A stretch of DNA of 64,000 nt, from contig JAISCD010000081.1 in assembly GCA_031265825.1 (NCBI GenBank), forward strand, positions 18,574 to 82,573, written 5' to 3'. Positions 53,439-62,305 of this stretch are shown here, one piece after another. The position numbers were made by a program, and so were the translations under genes. The stretch's first letter is position 1. Each line of letters starts with the position of its first letter. Below the pieces are notes generated by a model. That model was not told the DNA's origin, did not search any database, and saw nothing but the letters and a program-made list of their open reading frames with translations. This DNA is from Treponema sp. (GTDB taxonomy: Bacteria; Spirochaetota; Spirochaetia; Treponematales; Breznakiellaceae).

Positions 53439-53668
53439 TCAAGTATCTCCAACATGGTCCGTTTTCCCGACCGCGTCGCCGCGGACTGTAGAATCGTCCG
53501 TAGAGCTTTCGCTATGCGTCCATGCTTACCAATCACTTTACCAATATCTTTTGTGGCAACTCTAAGTTCTAGCGTGGTAGACTTTTCACCGTCAATAAGC
53601 TTGACTTCAACACAGGAAGGGTCGTCTACCAGAGACTTTGCGATATATTCGATTAAATCTTTTTCCAT
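53435..53668 (-). CDS. khpA: KH-domain RNA-binding protein
   Basis: A 77-residue single KH domain with the G-x-x-G loop VIGKHGRIAKALRTIL. KhpA, often with KhpB, binds many RNAs and influences cell division and envelope functions in several bacteria. It lies 12 bases after rpsP, its conserved neighbour, and its stop overlaps the CTG start of rimM. Confidence 0.95.
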   Translation of the reverse strand: MEKDLIEYIAKSLVDDPSCVEVKLIDGEKSTTLELRVATKDIGKVIGKHGRIAKALRTILQSAATRSGKRTMLEILD

Positions 53669-53680
53669 GTTCCTGTTATC

Positions 53681-53935
53681 CTATGCTTTTGTGGCACGAA
53701 TCTGCCTGTTTAAAAGGCTATGGACAGTGTCGCTTAATGTGGCGCCTTTCTGCACCCAACTGTTCACTTTTTCCACGTTTATAACGAGCTGTTTATCTTC
53801 CGCTTCAACAGGGTGGTAGTAACCAAGTTCTTCTATGGTTCTGCCGTCCCGAGGGGCACGATTATCCATCACCACTATACGATAGCACGGGCGTTTCTTA
53901 GACCCCATTTTTTTCAGCCTGATTCTGGCGCTCAT
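53681..53935 (-). CDS. rpsP: 30S ribosomal protein S16
   Basis: An 84-residue S16: SARIRLKKMGSKKRPCYRIVVMD, APRDGRTIEELGYYHP and NSWVQKGATLSDTV are family signatures. First gene of the operon, with AAGGAGG before the start and a promoter about 90 bases upstream. Confidence 0.98.
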   Translation of the reverse strand: MSARIRLKKMGSKKRPCYRIVVMDNRAPRDGRTIEELGYYHPVEAEDKQLVINVEKVNSWVQKGATLSDTVHSLLNRQIRATKA

Positions 53936-54024
53936 AAATCCTCCTTAATGAAATATCGCCGGAGAAGACTAAAGCGAACAAATACACTCCGCTTCGTCTA
54001 ACCGTTCTGACAATTTACCTCTTT

Positions 54025-54053
54025 AGTATATAAAACCATCATATTTTAGTCAA
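54025..54053 (-). promoter_or_regulatory. rpsP operon promoter
   Basis: Minus strand TTGACT, 17 bases, TATACT. The leader to rpsP is about 85 bases and contains CCGCTT/AAGCGG-like inverted words, but no known r-protein operator could be named. Confidence 0.7.
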
Positions 54054-54301
54054 GTGGAATAACCGTATAAATATAGCAAAAGGCGTTGGGGCCTTTGACC
54101 GCTCGGCAATTATACCTCACATATACCCGTGAAAATATTCTTGAATAATTTAAACTAATTTCTTACATTATATAAAAAGGTGTCAGAGGCCAGCGGCTTC
54201 GGTGTCAGAGGCGCTCCCTTTTCAGACAACGCCCATTAAGAAGTTAATACCCTTTGGGTGCGTTGCAGTTAAGAAATTCCGATATAAGCGTGATTTCCCC
54301 T
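54054..54301. repeat. intergenic region with a GC-rich repeat fragment
   Basis: Between the divergent rpsP promoter and the repeat-protein promoter. About 54178-54270 holds a fragment of the mosaic repeats (GTGTCAGAGGC twice, then TTCAGACAACGCCCATTAAGAAG). The rest is AT-rich without a gene. Confidence 0.6.
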
Positions 54302-54329
54302 TTGACTAATGATAAAAAGCCGCTATAAT
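54302..54329 (+). promoter_or_regulatory. promoter of the repeat-domain protein
   Basis: TTGACT, 16 bases, TATAAT, about 35 bases before the ATG at 54365, which has GGAGG seven bases upstream. Confidence 0.7.
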
Positions 54330-54364
54330 AATCATAAAACCATTATTTTTTGTGGAGGTATATT

Positions 54365-57316
54365 ATGAAAGATACGCAAGACAAGCGCAAGCCGTTGTGG
54401 ATTGAACGCGCTGGGGCGCTCGGAGCGCAGGGCGTTAATACGGGTTCCCACGGAGAGCCTGTGGTGGAGAAGCTGACCCGTCTCAAAGCCGGACCCAAGC
54501 CCACGAGCAAGATTGCGGCCGCGGCGGTGCTTAGTGCGCTGATGATGGGAAGCGTATTGATGGGATGCCCCGTGCAACCCGACGAACCGACGACGCCCAC
54601 GGTGCCCACTGTGCCGGAAAAACCCGTTCAAGTCCTGCCCGCACTTACTATCGGTGCGGCGGCCGCAACTATAACCCAGAACGACAATGTGCTGGACGTC
54701 TCGGTTACCGTTCCCAACGGCGCGGCATTGGCCGACATAGCCCTTACGGATGGGTCGAACTTCGCATTTGCGGGCAAGACTTTCAACTTCAATATCACCT
54801 TTGCTTCCGGTACCTATAACGAGGCTATGGTAGACGCGATAAAGGCCAAGTTTACTGCCAAGGGAGCCGCGGTCGGTCAAGTCATCACCTCGCCGGAAAA
54901 GCCTCAGCAGCCCCCTGTCGGAGAGGTTACCCTGCCCGGCCTTACCATAGGCTTGGCCGCCGCCACTATAACCCAGAACGACAATGTGCTTGACGTCTCG
55001 GTTACCGTTCCCAACGGCGCGGCATTGGCCGACATTGGGCTTACGGACGGGGCGAACTTTGCATTCGCGGGCAAGACTTTCAACTTCAATATCACATTCG
55101 CCTCCGGCACTTATGACGAGGCCATGGTTGACGCGATAAAGGCTAAGTTCACAGCCAAGGGCGCCTCCGCAGGCTCGGTCATCACATCGCCGGAAAAGCC
55201 ACAGCAGCCTCCGGTTGGGGAGGTTACCCTACCCGCACTTACCATCGGCACGGCTTCCGCTACTATAACCCAGAATGACAATGTGCTGGATGTTTCAGTC
55301 ACCGTCCCCAACGGCGCGGCATTGGCGGACATAGGGCTTACCGACGGGTCGAACTTTGCATTTGCGGGTAAAACATTTAACTTCGACATCACATTCGCCT
55401 CCGGTACTTATGACGAGGCTATGGTAGACGCGATAAAGGCAAAGTTCACCGCAAAGGGAGCCTCCGCAGGACAGGTCATCACATCACCGGAAAAGCCTCA
55501 ACAGCCTCCGGTTGGGGAGGTTACCCTGCCCGGACTTACCATCGGCGCTACAGCCGCAACTATAACCCAGAACGACAATGTGCTTGACGTAGCTATAACC
55601 GTTCCAAACGGAGCGACTTTGGCCGACATTGGCCTTACCGACGGGTCGAACTTCGCATTCGCGGGCAAAACTTTCAACTTCAATATTACATTCGCCTCCG
55701 GTACTTATGACGAAGCCATGGTTGACGCGATAAAGGCAAAGTTTACCGCAAAGGGCGCCTCCGTAGGTTCGGTCATCACCTCGCCGGAAAAGCCACAACA
55801 GCCCCCTGCCCTCCAGCCCGCGATGCTTAAAATCGACGGCATGGAGATAACGATTCCCGTTCCGGCCGAGGGCGTGAACACCATAACCGTTGCGGCGGCG
55901 GTGTCGAACGGCACGGTTGCGGACTTCGCCGATCCCAGCGGAATACTGGCCGGAAAAACCGTGAACCTGACCCTCGACGACTTGAGCGACAAGAAAAACC
56001 GGATAAACTATTCCGCGATTGCCGCAATCGAAGCGGCGTTCAAGGCAAAGGGCGCGACCGTTTCGTCGGACACCATCAGTGGAGTCATCCCGGTGTTCAA
56101 TGTATCCCGCGACAATGATTCCATAACGGCATTGATTGACTCGAAAAATGTTACGGCGCAAAATCCAGATGTCAAGATTGTAAATAATATTCACGCGCTT
56201 TATAATAATGGAAACAAGATCTTACAAGTATTGGATCCGATACAATTGGTTGGGGACATATACTGTAGCGAACTTGCAAAAATACAAGCTCCTGCCGGGA
56301 ATATCTACGCTGATGATACTTTGAGACTCACAAATTATGGCCGGGAAATCGAACTTGCCGACTTGTTGGCTACCTATACGAAATGCGGATTCACTTTGGA
56401 TGGCAATAACAACTTTTTTCCGAAACTGGGCTTAGTATCTCCTTACACTGGAGATGAACTTCCCATCGAAATAACCGACTCGGCGAAAAGCTGGGACATA
56501 TACCGCCTGTTCGAGCGGTACAACTCTGCAGGCAAGATGGACAGCCTTGCTGAGCTACTAGCCAACGATATAACTGTAGCCGGAGAAAATGCAAACGGCC
56601 TTTACGACGCGAACAACCAGCCGAAGGCGAACTTCCCATACAAGGTCAACGGTGATATCATATGGTCGATGATAGGCAGGTTCAAAGCCTTTGAAAACAT
56701 GTACGAGGACGGCACTCATCCTCTACCGACGAATGTTACGATTATGACCGTCAAGAATTTCGCGACGAAGAGCAATCTGCCGAACACGCGGTTTTATGCT
56801 GACGGGGCGTGTTTCTTCCAGTATGCGCCGCCATACATAGATAGCACCGGGGCGGTTAAGATTATGCAAATAGGTGATGCTGGAGGAACTTCTGCGACGG
56901 CCAAGTATCTTGATCTACGTAATCTTACACCTGACCAGCGTGGCCTTGTGGAAAATTATGTAATCAGAAAAACAGACGAAGTTGCATTTAGTTCATTAAA
57001 TGCAGCTCCGCAGGATGGTCTTGGTAGGACAGTATTCGACTACGACACCGGCTATTATGTAGAAAACGGCGTGACGAAATTGATTCCTACAGGAAATCAA
57101 ATTTACGCCAGCGATCAAACCAGCTCCATTTACGGCGTTCTGGACCTTCAGGGTTGGACGGGCGCGACTCCGCCGCGGGACAAGTCGGCCATCCAGTCCC
57201 CAGTCGTCGCCAAGGCGTCCACTCCGGAGTACCTGGCCCCCGAGTTCTATCCGGCCGGGAGCGCCGCCATCGCCGCCGCGCTGGACAGGAAGCTGCACGG
57301 ATACGGACGCTCATAA
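54365..57316 (+). CDS. large surface protein with four 99-residue tandem repeats
   Basis: A 983-residue protein. After a 45-residue basic leader comes a hydrophobic segment ending in VLMGC, probably a lipobox though far from the start, then a Thr/Pro linker. Residues about 95-490 are four nearly identical 99-residue (297-bp) repeats, each with ATITQNDNVLDVSVTVPNG, FAFAGKTFNFNITFASGTY and VITSPEKPQQPP; a diverged fifth follows. The C-terminal half (about 430 residues) is not recognised. No catalytic motif. Probable role: adhesin or surface architecture. Strong own promoter and a terminator show a single-gene transcript. The repeats invite copy-number change by recombination. Confidence 0.8.
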   Translation: MKDTQDKRKPLWIERAGALGAQGVNTGSHGEPVVEKLTRLKAGPKPTSKIAAAAVLSALMMGSVLMGCPVQPDEPTTPTVPTVPEKPVQVLPALTIGAAAATITQNDNVLDVSVTVPNGAALADIALTDGSNFAFAGKTFNFNITFASGTYNEAMVDAIKAKFTAKGAAVGQVITSPEKPQQPPVGEVTLPGLTIGLAAATITQNDNVLDVSVTVPNGAALADIGLTDGANFAFAGKTFNFNITFASGTYDEAMVDAIKAKFTAKGASAGSVITSPEKPQQPPVGEVTLPALTIGTASATITQNDNVLDVSVTVPNGAALADIGLTDGSNFAFAGKTFNFDITFASGTYDEAMVDAIKAKFTAKGASAGQVITSPEKPQQPPVGEVTLPGLTIGATAATITQNDNVLDVAITVPNGATLADIGLTDGSNFAFAGKTFNFNITFASGTYDEAMVDAIKAKFTAKGASVGSVITSPEKPQQPPALQPAMLKIDGMEITIPVPAEGVNTITVAAAVSNGTVADFADPSGILAGKTVNLTLDDLSDKKNRINYSAIAAIEAAFKAKGATVSSDTISGVIPVFNVSRDNDSITALIDSKNVTAQNPDVKIVNNIHALYNNGNKILQVLDPIQLVGDIYCSELAKIQAPAGNIYADDTLRLTNYGREIELADLLATYTKCGFTLDGNNNFFPKLGLVSPYTGDELPIEITDSAKSWDIYRLFERYNSAGKMDSLAELLANDITVAGENANGLYDANNQPKANFPYKVNGDIIWSMIGRFKAFENMYEDGTHPLPTNVTIMTVKNFATKSNLPNTRFYADGACFFQYAPPYIDSTGAVKIMQIGDAGGTSATAKYLDLRNLTPDQRGLVENYVIRKTDEVAFSSLNAAPQDGLGRTVFDYDTGYYVENGVTKLIPTGNQIYASDQTSSIYGVLDLQGWTGATPPRDKSAIQSPVVAKASTPEYLAPEFYPAGSAAIAAALDRKLHGYGRS

Positions 57317-57335
57317 TCGTTTCGCTCTGCATGAC

Positions 57336-57357
57336 CCCCCGGGCCCGCGTCCGGGGG
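57336..57357 (+). terminator. rho-independent terminator of the repeat-domain protein
   Basis: CCCCCGG, a short loop, CCGGGGG and then TTTTCTT, 20 bases after the stop codon. Confidence 0.85.
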
Positions 57358-57439
57358 TTTTCTTATGCCCCGCATCTTGCGGCGGGGCGCAAATCAGAAT
57401 AAATCCGTTGTATGTGGATACGAATACGATGTGGATAGG

Positions 57440-57490
57440 GAGGGCGCAGATACCCACGGTTTTATCTCGTCCCGCCTGCAAAATGACGCG
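57440..57490 (+). pseudogene. fragment related to the lipoprotein gene at 58470
   Basis: CGCAGATACCCACGGTTTTATC followed by CGTCCCGCCTGCAAA is nearly identical to a stretch near 60640-60680 inside the large lipoprotein gene (GCAGATACCCGCGGTTTTAT, CGTCCCGCCCACAAA). It is too short to be functional and suggests a former second copy upstream of array 2. Confidence 0.5.
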
Positions 57491-57507
57491 CTCTGTGAGG
57501 AAGCGGG

Positions 57508-57737
57508 TTTTAACTCCATGGAGTTAAGTTTTAACTCCATGGAGTTAAGTTTTAAATTCATGAATTCAGCTTTAGAATTCATGAATTCAGTTTTAGAATT
57601 CATGAATTCAGTTTTAGAATTCATGAAATATATTTTAGAATTCATGAATTCAGTTTTTAAATTCATGAAATATATTTTAGAATTCATGAATTCAGTTTTA
57701 GAATTCATGAATTTAAGTTTAGAATTCATAGGATATT
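57508..57737. repeat. 21-bp tandem array 2 (11 units, GAATTC-rich)
   Basis: Eleven units, all 21 bp except one of 20. The first two have the palindrome AACTCCATGGAGTT; the others are of the TTTTAGAATTCATGAATTCAG type, as in array 1, with twelve GAATTC. It ends about 16 bases before the truncated family D start codon. Confidence 0.95.
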
Positions 57738-57753
57738 TTGAAGAAGAAGGAGA

Positions 57754-57840
57754 ATGAGCAGCTTCATGCCGCATTCTGAAACGGAAACCAGACGGCGGCG
57801 TGAGGATGCTCTCAATGCCAAATTCACAGTCCGTCCTTAA
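57754..57840 (+). pseudogene. truncated family D gene
   Basis: A 28-codon frame, MSSFMPHSETETRRRREDAL..., that shares the M-x-x-F-M-P opening with families B and C and stands in the same place relative to a 21-bp array, with AAGGAG just before the ATG. It stops after FTVRP. The rest of the gene is missing, and there is no GC-rich repeat after it. Most likely the stub of a fourth array-gene unit. Confidence 0.55.
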
Positions 57841-57894
57841 AAGTGTCCGCGCTCAAAGTTCCGCGACACGTTGATCTGAGAGTTACTTATTAAA

Positions 57895-58473
57895 ATGAAA
57901 CCAACAGCCTTATTTCTTATACCGTTGCTTTTTATCGCGCCCCTGTGTCGGGCGGAGACAGGCATCGATCACCTGTTTTCCCTTGATTTGGGGTATTCGG
58001 TAACAGGATTGCTGAATCAAGGGTGGGGCATAGGAGCAAGTTACGAAAAGAAACTGCTCAACTATTTGTCCGTCAAGGGAACTATGGGGCACATGACATT
58101 TCTAACCGGCATCAGGGATATATATTGTACATCGGTCAATATATCCCTGTTCGTCAACTACTATCCCTTTGGGAACGGTTTGGATAAGTTATATATCGGG
58201 CTGGGTAGCGGCGGGGACTTTATGCATTATTTTGGCAGCGGAGAAGTGCCGATCAATGCGGGAGATGTACTCATATCCCTTACGCCAAGAATGGGGTGGA
58301 AATGGACCATCTCAACGTATTGTATGGTGGATATATCCGCCGGGTATAAAGTTGTTGCTGGTGATGACTTCAGTTATCGGGGGATAAAGGATTATACAAA
58401 GACCGGACCCCAGTTCGGACTTAGTTTTAAGCTGTTTTTTGAGGAGATTTTTAAAAAGAGGAGAGAAAAATGA
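57895..58473 (+). CDS. outer-membrane beta-barrel-like protein
   Basis: A 192-residue exported protein: signal peptide MKPTALFLIPLLFIAPLCRA, then alternating beta strands with aromatic and glycine residues (GLLNQGWGIGASYEKKLLNY, DISAGYKVVAGDDFSY), ending in FGLSFKLFFEEIFKKRREK. The strand pattern suggests a small outer-membrane barrel. Its stop overlaps the start of the next gene by four bases, so the two are coupled. Family not recognised. Confidence 0.65.
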   Translation: MKPTALFLIPLLFIAPLCRAETGIDHLFSLDLGYSVTGLLNQGWGIGASYEKKLLNYLSVKGTMGHMTFLTGIRDIYCTSVNISLFVNYYPFGNGLDKLYIGLGSGGDFMHYFGSGEVPINAGDVLISLTPRMGWKWTISTYCMVDISAGYKVVAGDDFSYRGIKDYTKTGPQFGLSFKLFFEEIFKKRREK

Positions 58474-61028
58474 AAACCAACCGAGTTAATCCAATACTGC
58501 CAGCGTTGCTAGCGGTTTCTGCTTTATTGTCTTCATGCGCCATATCAAAGGCGTTGTATCTCGGCGCGGACACCTATTCCGTCAAGGCGGCGCCGCAATC
58601 CGCAGAAACGCCGTCCGATGCCGAAAATGTAAACGGCGTCTTTCCCGATGCGGTATATATCAAGACGCGCACCCAGACGTTTAACGCCTATCATTATTAC
58701 ATTCTGCGTGACGGATTGATATGGTATAAAAGCATAGACGAGGGACAAGAACCGCTGGAATGGACGCTTTTTACCAAAACGGGGCTTCCCCACAATTCAC
58801 GGAAGGCGGGGTTTAACAAGCCAAAAAGCATCGTTGAAATCTCCGCCGATGCCGACGAGCTGGTCGCCCTTTCTGACGAAGGCGGCTTTTACCGCTACTG
58901 TTTTGACAAAACTATAGCCCATAAAAGCAATGTGTGGTTTGACCGCCAAGGCTGGCCCACAGAGGAACAGCTTTTCCTTGACCAACGCGCCGCGGGAAAC
59001 CTGTCATGGTCTTTGGGGAAGCGCAACGCCCATGTCTTGTATTACGAAGACCCCTTTGGCAACCAGCACCACAACGGCACTATGGAAATCGCCACAACCT
59101 ATGTGCTTCTGGAGGACGGACAGGAAATCTGCTACGCGGACACGGGGCTTCCCGGTGATTTTTCACGGAACTACATCGGACCGGAACGGGGCGCTTTCAA
59201 GGCAGTATCCCTGTCGGCAAGCGCGTCAACCATGTTCGTCATAAACTCAGCGGGTGAAATGTACACCCGCCTTGCGGACTTTGATACCATAGGTTGCGAC
59301 CCCCTGTGGTTCAAATACACCTATGTCCCCTATGAATCAGATTTATCAGGCGCGGATTATTTCTCCAACCTGAACGAGTGGGCGCTCCCAGCGGAAGAAT
59401 GGCGTTCCCAGCCCCGTGTTCCCTTGCTCGGAAAAGCCGCTCTGACCCGCCATGTTACGATACTGCAAAACGGTCAGGGCAACAACGCGCGGGAACTTCG
59501 TGTCGCGGGTTTGAACGAATCCGGCGAAACAGGCTACTGGACCAAGGCGATATTTGACGATACGTGGAGTTTCAAACAGGTTCCGCTGTATTTCGGCGAG
59601 GATTCGGTTTTAGCAATCGCCGAGTCCACGGAAAACAACCCGCGGGGTGAACGGGGACTGCCGTTGGACAAACAGTACCGCGGCTATTTCTGGAACGGCG
59701 GTGAAAAAGAGACCGAGTGGGAGTATACTATCTCCAATTTTAACATTCTGGAAGGGGACTGCGATCTCCGTATAACGTGGCAGGGAGAAACGTGTACGCT
59801 GAAACTCTATCCTGTAGAGATGTGGACCTATCTGAAACGGGATTATCTGCCCGGAAGAACAGGTTCGCCCAAGATGTTCCTCGTTACTCTTGAGATTCCC
59901 GACGATGCTTTTGACGGTCTCTCCACGGCGTTTGTCGCGCACCTTACCCAAAAATACGCGAAACATGACAAACAGCTTTTTCACTACACCATAGCGGCGG
60001 CGAATCATTATATGTTCCTGCGGGATACTGATGATACGGAGTCCGTATTTTTTCTAACCGACGGGACGGTGTCAGACACCTATTCTGAATTCAGACAGCC
60101 CATGTTTGTCGAAGATTTTGAGGAAATGCGGCGTTACCATTCGACGGAGTTGTCAATAGACCGCCATACTGCGCCAGCCTACGAAAACGTGCTCGGCAAA
60201 ATCGCATTGAACAAGGCTTTTCGTGATGAATTAAAATATCAGGTTCGCAGTTTGAAATGGTCGCAACTTACCGCTTTCAAGTTTGATTTTGGCTATATAC
60301 CGGCTCATTACCTTGCCATTCTTACTCCCCTGCGCTTTGTAGATATGCCGAAGATCCGAACCGTTACTAGTTTTGGCGATAGGATTATTTTGACAAACAG
60401 CGCGTATATATACACCGTCTCTAACACCCGTATATGGGTATATGAAAAACTTATTGAACTGCTGGAACTAAGACTGCGTCATTATAACGATCTGGCAAAG
60501 GAATTGTCAGACGGCGCGGCGGAGACTGCTTCTTCCCCGTGGTATTCCGAAGACATCTCCGACTATTGGGGTAGCGCTGGTTTGCCCCGTGTCATAGCGG
60601 GAACCTTCTTTGGCCCCGACTTAGTCCAAGGGCAAACGCAGATACCCGCGGTTTTATCATTCGTCCCGCCCACAAAGGATACGGAACTCTTTGGCTGGTA
60701 TCTTTCCATCGGGGAAGCGACAGCCCTTGATGGGGCAGACAGCAGGTTTTCAATTTTTATCGATCCTTTGAAAAGCGCCGGGGCTATCTATTCCCGCAAC
60801 GGGAAAAGCCCGAAAGAAAAAAGGCTACAAGTTGACTGCGCCCTTTATATCAATCCGGGAACGAACCCTCCCATTGCTCAGGATGTTGTTGATCATGTAC
60901 TTAAACCATTTGTCGCGGAAGGCAAGCAAAGCATAACGGCGCGGATCAGCTTTGACGGGCGTACCTTTGAAATCAGGGAACACCCGGCGCGTCATGCTCA
61001 TTCGCTTATCTTTCAGGGAAATCTTTGA
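58470..61028 (+). CDS. large lipoprotein of unknown function, 852 residues
   Basis: A signal peptide with lipobox LLSSC makes this a lipoprotein. The first ~300 residues have repeated short blades (YYILRDGLIWYKSIDEGQ, VALSDEGGFYRYCFD, MFVINSAGEMYTRLADF) like a beta-propeller. The later part is mixed and has no recognised domain. AGGAG lies upstream of the ATG, which overlaps the stop of the barrel-like gene. The pair may form an outer-membrane complex. A fragment matching its 3' part lies at 57440. Confidence 0.65.
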   Translation: MKTNRVNPILPALLAVSALLSSCAISKALYLGADTYSVKAAPQSAETPSDAENVNGVFPDAVYIKTRTQTFNAYHYYILRDGLIWYKSIDEGQEPLEWTLFTKTGLPHNSRKAGFNKPKSIVEISADADELVALSDEGGFYRYCFDKTIAHKSNVWFDRQGWPTEEQLFLDQRAAGNLSWSLGKRNAHVLYYEDPFGNQHHNGTMEIATTYVLLEDGQEICYADTGLPGDFSRNYIGPERGAFKAVSLSASASTMFVINSAGEMYTRLADFDTIGCDPLWFKYTYVPYESDLSGADYFSNLNEWALPAEEWRSQPRVPLLGKAALTRHVTILQNGQGNNARELRVAGLNESGETGYWTKAIFDDTWSFKQVPLYFGEDSVLAIAESTENNPRGERGLPLDKQYRGYFWNGGEKETEWEYTISNFNILEGDCDLRITWQGETCTLKLYPVEMWTYLKRDYLPGRTGSPKMFLVTLEIPDDAFDGLSTAFVAHLTQKYAKHDKQLFHYTIAAANHYMFLRDTDDTESVFFLTDGTVSDTYSEFRQPMFVEDFEEMRRYHSTELSIDRHTAPAYENVLGKIALNKAFRDELKYQVRSLKWSQLTAFKFDFGYIPAHYLAILTPLRFVDMPKIRTVTSFGDRIILTNSAYIYTVSNTRIWVYEKLIELLELRLRHYNDLAKELSDGAAETASSPWYSEDISDYWGSAGLPRVIAGTFFGPDLVQGQTQIPAVLSFVPPTKDTELFGWYLSIGEATALDGADSRFSIFIDPLKSAGAIYSRNGKSPKEKRLQVDCALYINPGTNPPIAQDVVDHVLKPFVAEGKQSITARISFDGRTFEIREHPARHAHSLIFQGNL

Positions 61029-61069
61029 TATGTCTCTGGACGATAATATGATTATATTTTAGAGAAGAG

Positions 61070-61115
61070 CTTCCTTCAGATAGAAGGAAGATTGCCGCGA
61101 GTTTAATGAACCGCG
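61070..61115. promoter_or_regulatory. two small hairpins before the Gfo/Idh gene
   Basis: CTTCCTTC-AGATA-GAAGGAAG (61070-61090) followed by CCGCG ... CGCGG (61095-61115). They may end the upstream transcript or form the leader of the next gene. No T-run follows either one. Confidence 0.4.
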
Positions 61116-61134
61116 GACTAAATCAGGAGGCATT

Positions 61135-62085
61135 ATGAAAGTTGGAATTCTTGGAGCAGGAAACATCGCCGGCAAAATGGCGCAAACCCTGTCTCTCATG
61201 GGAACAGAGACCGAGGCTGTAGCTTCGCGGGACTTGGATAAGGCGAAGGCGTTTGCGGACAAATTCGGCGTTAAAAAGGCTTTTGGTTCTTACGAGGAAC
61301 TCTATAAGAGCGACGTTGATCTCATTTATGTAGCGACCCCTCATTCCCACCACTACGCGCAGATGAAGGACTGCCTTGAGAACGGAAAACACGTACTCTG
61401 CGAAAAGGCGTTCACCGTAAACGCGGCGCAGGCACGAGAAGTCCTTGAACTCGGCAGACGCAAGGGGCTTTTGGTCGCCGAAGCCATCTGGACTCGCTAT
61501 ATGCCCATGCGTAAAGTCATGGACGAAGCATTGGCGAGCGGCATCATCGGCAGACCAATCGCGCTGACCGCAAACCTTGACTATGAAACGCAGACGGTAG
61601 AGCGCCTTGTCAAGCCAGAGCTTGCCGGCGGCGCGCTCTTAGACTTGGGCGTCTATACCGTCAACTTTGCGCTTATGTGTTTCGGCTCCGCGATTAAACG
61701 CATAGAGTCGACTCTTATCCCTTTCCCCACAGGTGTAGACGCAATGAGCAACACTACCTTGGTCTATGACGACGACCGCATAGCTATGATCCACAGCAGT
61801 ATGTTGTGCCGAAGCGACAGACGCGGCATGGTCTTTGGTGAGAAAGGCTATGTTGAATTCATCAACATAAACAACTGCGAAGGCATCCGCGTATTCGACT
61901 CCAATGATAAACTCATCGGGTCTTATGAAACGCCCAAACAACTCACCGGCTTTGAATATCAAGTCGCCGCGTGTGAGAAAGCAATCAGCGCGGGTTTAAC
62001 CGAATGTCCAGAAATGCCCCACAGTGAAATACTCAAAGTCATGGAAATAATGGACACGATAAGAACCGTCTGGCGCGTAAGATAA
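61135..62085 (+). CDS. Gfo/Idh/MocA family oxidoreductase
   Basis: A 316-residue NAD(P)-dependent dehydrogenase of sugars or cyclitols. Rossmann motif GILGAGNIAGKMAQ at the start, the family lysine in CEKAFTVNAAQA (E-K-P variant, here EKA), and the C-terminal half with GGALLDLGVYTVNFAL. It resembles dihydrodiol dehydrogenase/xylose dehydrogenase-like members. AGGAGG precedes the ATG. Monocistronic; array 5 follows eight bases after its stop. Confidence 0.9.
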   Translation: MKVGILGAGNIAGKMAQTLSLMGTETEAVASRDLDKAKAFADKFGVKKAFGSYEELYKSDVDLIYVATPHSHHYAQMKDCLENGKHVLCEKAFTVNAAQAREVLELGRRKGLLVAEAIWTRYMPMRKVMDEALASGIIGRPIALTANLDYETQTVERLVKPELAGGALLDLGVYTVNFALMCFGSAIKRIESTLIPFPTGVDAMSNTTLVYDDDRIAMIHSSMLCRSDRRGMVFGEKGYVEFININNCEGIRVFDSNDKLIGSYETPKQLTGFEYQVAACEKAISAGLTECPEMPHSEILKVMEIMDTIRTVWRVR

Positions 62086-62092
62086 GGATGAT

Positions 62093-62281
62093 TTATTCAG
62101 TAGAATCAGGCTTTGATTCACCTGAATCAGCTTTTGATTCAGGTGAATAAATTTTTTATTCACCTGAATCAGCTTTTGATTCAGGTGAATAAATTTTTGA
62201 TTCACCCGAATCAGCTTTTGATTCAGGTGAATATTTTTTTGATTCAGTAGAATCAAGCTTTGATTCAGTGGTAGAAATCTC
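62093..62281. repeat. 21-bp tandem array 5 (9 units, GANTC dyads)
   Basis: Nine 21-bp units. Cores GATTCACCTGAATC and GATTCAGGTGAATA alternate, so neighbours are reverse complements: units 2+3, 4+5 and 6+7 can each fold into a 13-14-bp stem with loop AGCTTTT, and T-runs follow the first two pairs. Each core has GATTC and GAATC (GANTC) sites. It lies between the Gfo/Idh stop and the helicase start, and could act as serial terminators. Confidence 0.95.
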
Positions 62282-62305
62282 CGTTTTATGCTATTATGTT
62301 GATCA

